Assembly: GCA_019510535.1 (NCBI GenBank) | Contig: JAEKKE010000232.1 | Span: forward strand, 1-5,531 | Length of the DNA: 5,531 nt | Direction: 5' to 3' | DNA from: Acidobacteriota bacterium | Lineage (GTDB): Bacteria > Acidobacteriota > Terriglobia > Terriglobales > Acidobacteriaceae | Shown here: piece after piece, positions 5,008 through 5,531 of the stretch | Numbering within the stretch: the stretch's first letter is position 1 | How the letters are laid out: each line of letters begins with the position of its first letter | Position numbers and translations under genes: made by a program | Notes under the pieces: model-generated | What the model saw: the letters and a program-made list of their open reading frames with translations, nothing else | Told to the model about the DNA's origin: nothing | Databases searched by the model: none

Positions 5008-5531
5008 ATGATTACCGAGCCATATAAGAAGGAAGAAGAGTCCCCTCCTACAGAGAGTCATCTTGTTCCGGCCTTGCTGATGTGTCCGCCCAGGTTTTAT
5101 GGCGTTTCCTATGTCATCAACCCGTGGATGCGGGGAAATCTGGGTAAGTCTTCGCTCTCGCTCGCCATGCAGCAGTGGCAGAAGTTGTACCGTGTTCTGT
5201 CCGGCATGGCGCATGTTCTTCTGGTTGAACCTGTTGCCGGCTCGCCCGATATGGTTTTTACAGCAAATGCCGGCCTCGCGCGCGCCGGTATTGTCGCCAT
5301 CAGCAACTTCTATTATCCAGAGCGGCAGAACGAAGAGACGCACTTCCGGCGCTGGTTCGCCGATGCCGGTTACAGAGTCGCTGATTTGCCTCGCGAGATT
5401 CCCTTCGAGGGAGAAGGCGATGCCCTGTTCTCCTCCGACGGGTTACGCCTCTGGGCCGGACATGGGTACCGCACTCACGAAAGCAGCCACGCAGTCCTTC
5501 GTGAACTATGGGACCTGGAGGTTGTGGGTCT
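5008..5531 (+). CDS. Amidinotransferase / arginine dihydrolase-like protein (guanidine-modifying superfamily), N-terminal part, truncated by window end
   Basis: An open frame of 174 codons runs from ATG 5008-5010 to the window end without a stop. It belongs to the beta/alpha-propeller superfamily of guanidine-modifying enzymes (DDAH, arginine deiminase, ArgZ/AgrE arginine dihydrolase). Visible motifs are MCPPRFYGVSYVINPWM (25-41), typical of the ArgZ/AgrE and amidinotransferase branch, PDMVFTANAGL (80-90) with Asp81 and Asn87 in the substrate site, FEGEGDALF (133-141) with Glu134, and WAGHGYRT (149-156). The catalytic His and Cys are expected further on, outside the window. In ArgZ-type enzymes arginine is converted to ornithine, CO2 and ammonia; related members release citrulline or act on methylarginines. 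A full-length protein of about 300 residues, or a fusion to a C-terminal LOR/SDH domain as in cyanobacterial AgrE, are both possible. The start is supported by family alignment; the only Shine-Dalgarno-like GGGAG (4991-4995) is 12 bases away. A TTG at 4951 in the same frame is less likely. It is divergent from the lysine operon and preceded by ARG-box-like sites. Confidence 0.82.
   Translation, partial: MITEPYKKEEESPPTESHLVPALLMCPPRFYGVSYVINPWMRGNLGKSSLSLAMQQWQKLYRVLSGMAHVLLVEPVAGSPDMVFTANAGLARAGIVAISNFYYPERQNEETHFRRWFADAGYRVADLPREIPFEGEGDALFSSDGLRLWAGHGYRTHESSHAVLRELWDLEVVG

Noticed and set aside
4942..5343. 133-codon minus-strand frame opposite the amidinotransferase-like gene
   Set aside because: The plus strand encodes a protein with clear superfamily motifs over the same bases; the minus frame has no recognisable features.

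Overview
The window looks like the chromosome of a mesophilic, moderately GC-rich soil-type bacterium. The gene complement and the style of the proteins (treZ, a plant-like short DUF1338 protein, an archaeal-type class III aminotransferase) make me think of Acidobacteriota, but that is an impression and no marker gene is present to prove it.

Layout from left to right. (1) Bases 1-244, plus strand: the last 80 codons of malto-oligosyltrehalose trehalohydrolase (treZ). (2) Bases about 300-480: no intact gene, but a clearly recognisable decayed piece of a TIGR01777-type NAD-dependent epimerase. (3) Bases 483-4529, minus strand: three tightly packed genes read leftwards. They are a class III PLP aminotransferase (4529-3135), a DUF1338 protein related to 2-oxoadipate dioxygenase/decarboxylase HglS (3109-2081), and an ALDH7-family aldehyde dehydrogenase, alpha-aminoadipate semialdehyde dehydrogenase/AmaB (2015-483). 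(4) Bases 4530-5007: a 478-bp divergent intergenic region with a leader-like hairpin on the left and a tandem pair of ArgR-type operators on the right. (5) Bases 5008-5531, plus strand: the N-terminal part of an amidinotransferase/arginine dihydrolase-like enzyme, cut by the window end.

The minus-strand genes read as a lysine catabolic operon. The aminotransferase would remove the epsilon-amino group of lysine (or the alpha-amino group of 2-aminoadipate, or both). The ALDH7 enzyme oxidises 2-aminoadipate semialdehyde to 2-aminoadipate. After deamination to 2-oxoadipate, the DUF1338 enzyme would give D-2-hydroxyglutarate, which enters the TCA cycle through a D-2-hydroxyglutarate dehydrogenase that is not in the window. 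The divergent gene most likely acts on arginine. With the operator pair in front of it, this suggests a basic amino acid (Lys and Arg/Orn) utilisation locus. The aminotransferase could serve either branch, and its substrate cannot be settled from sequence alone.
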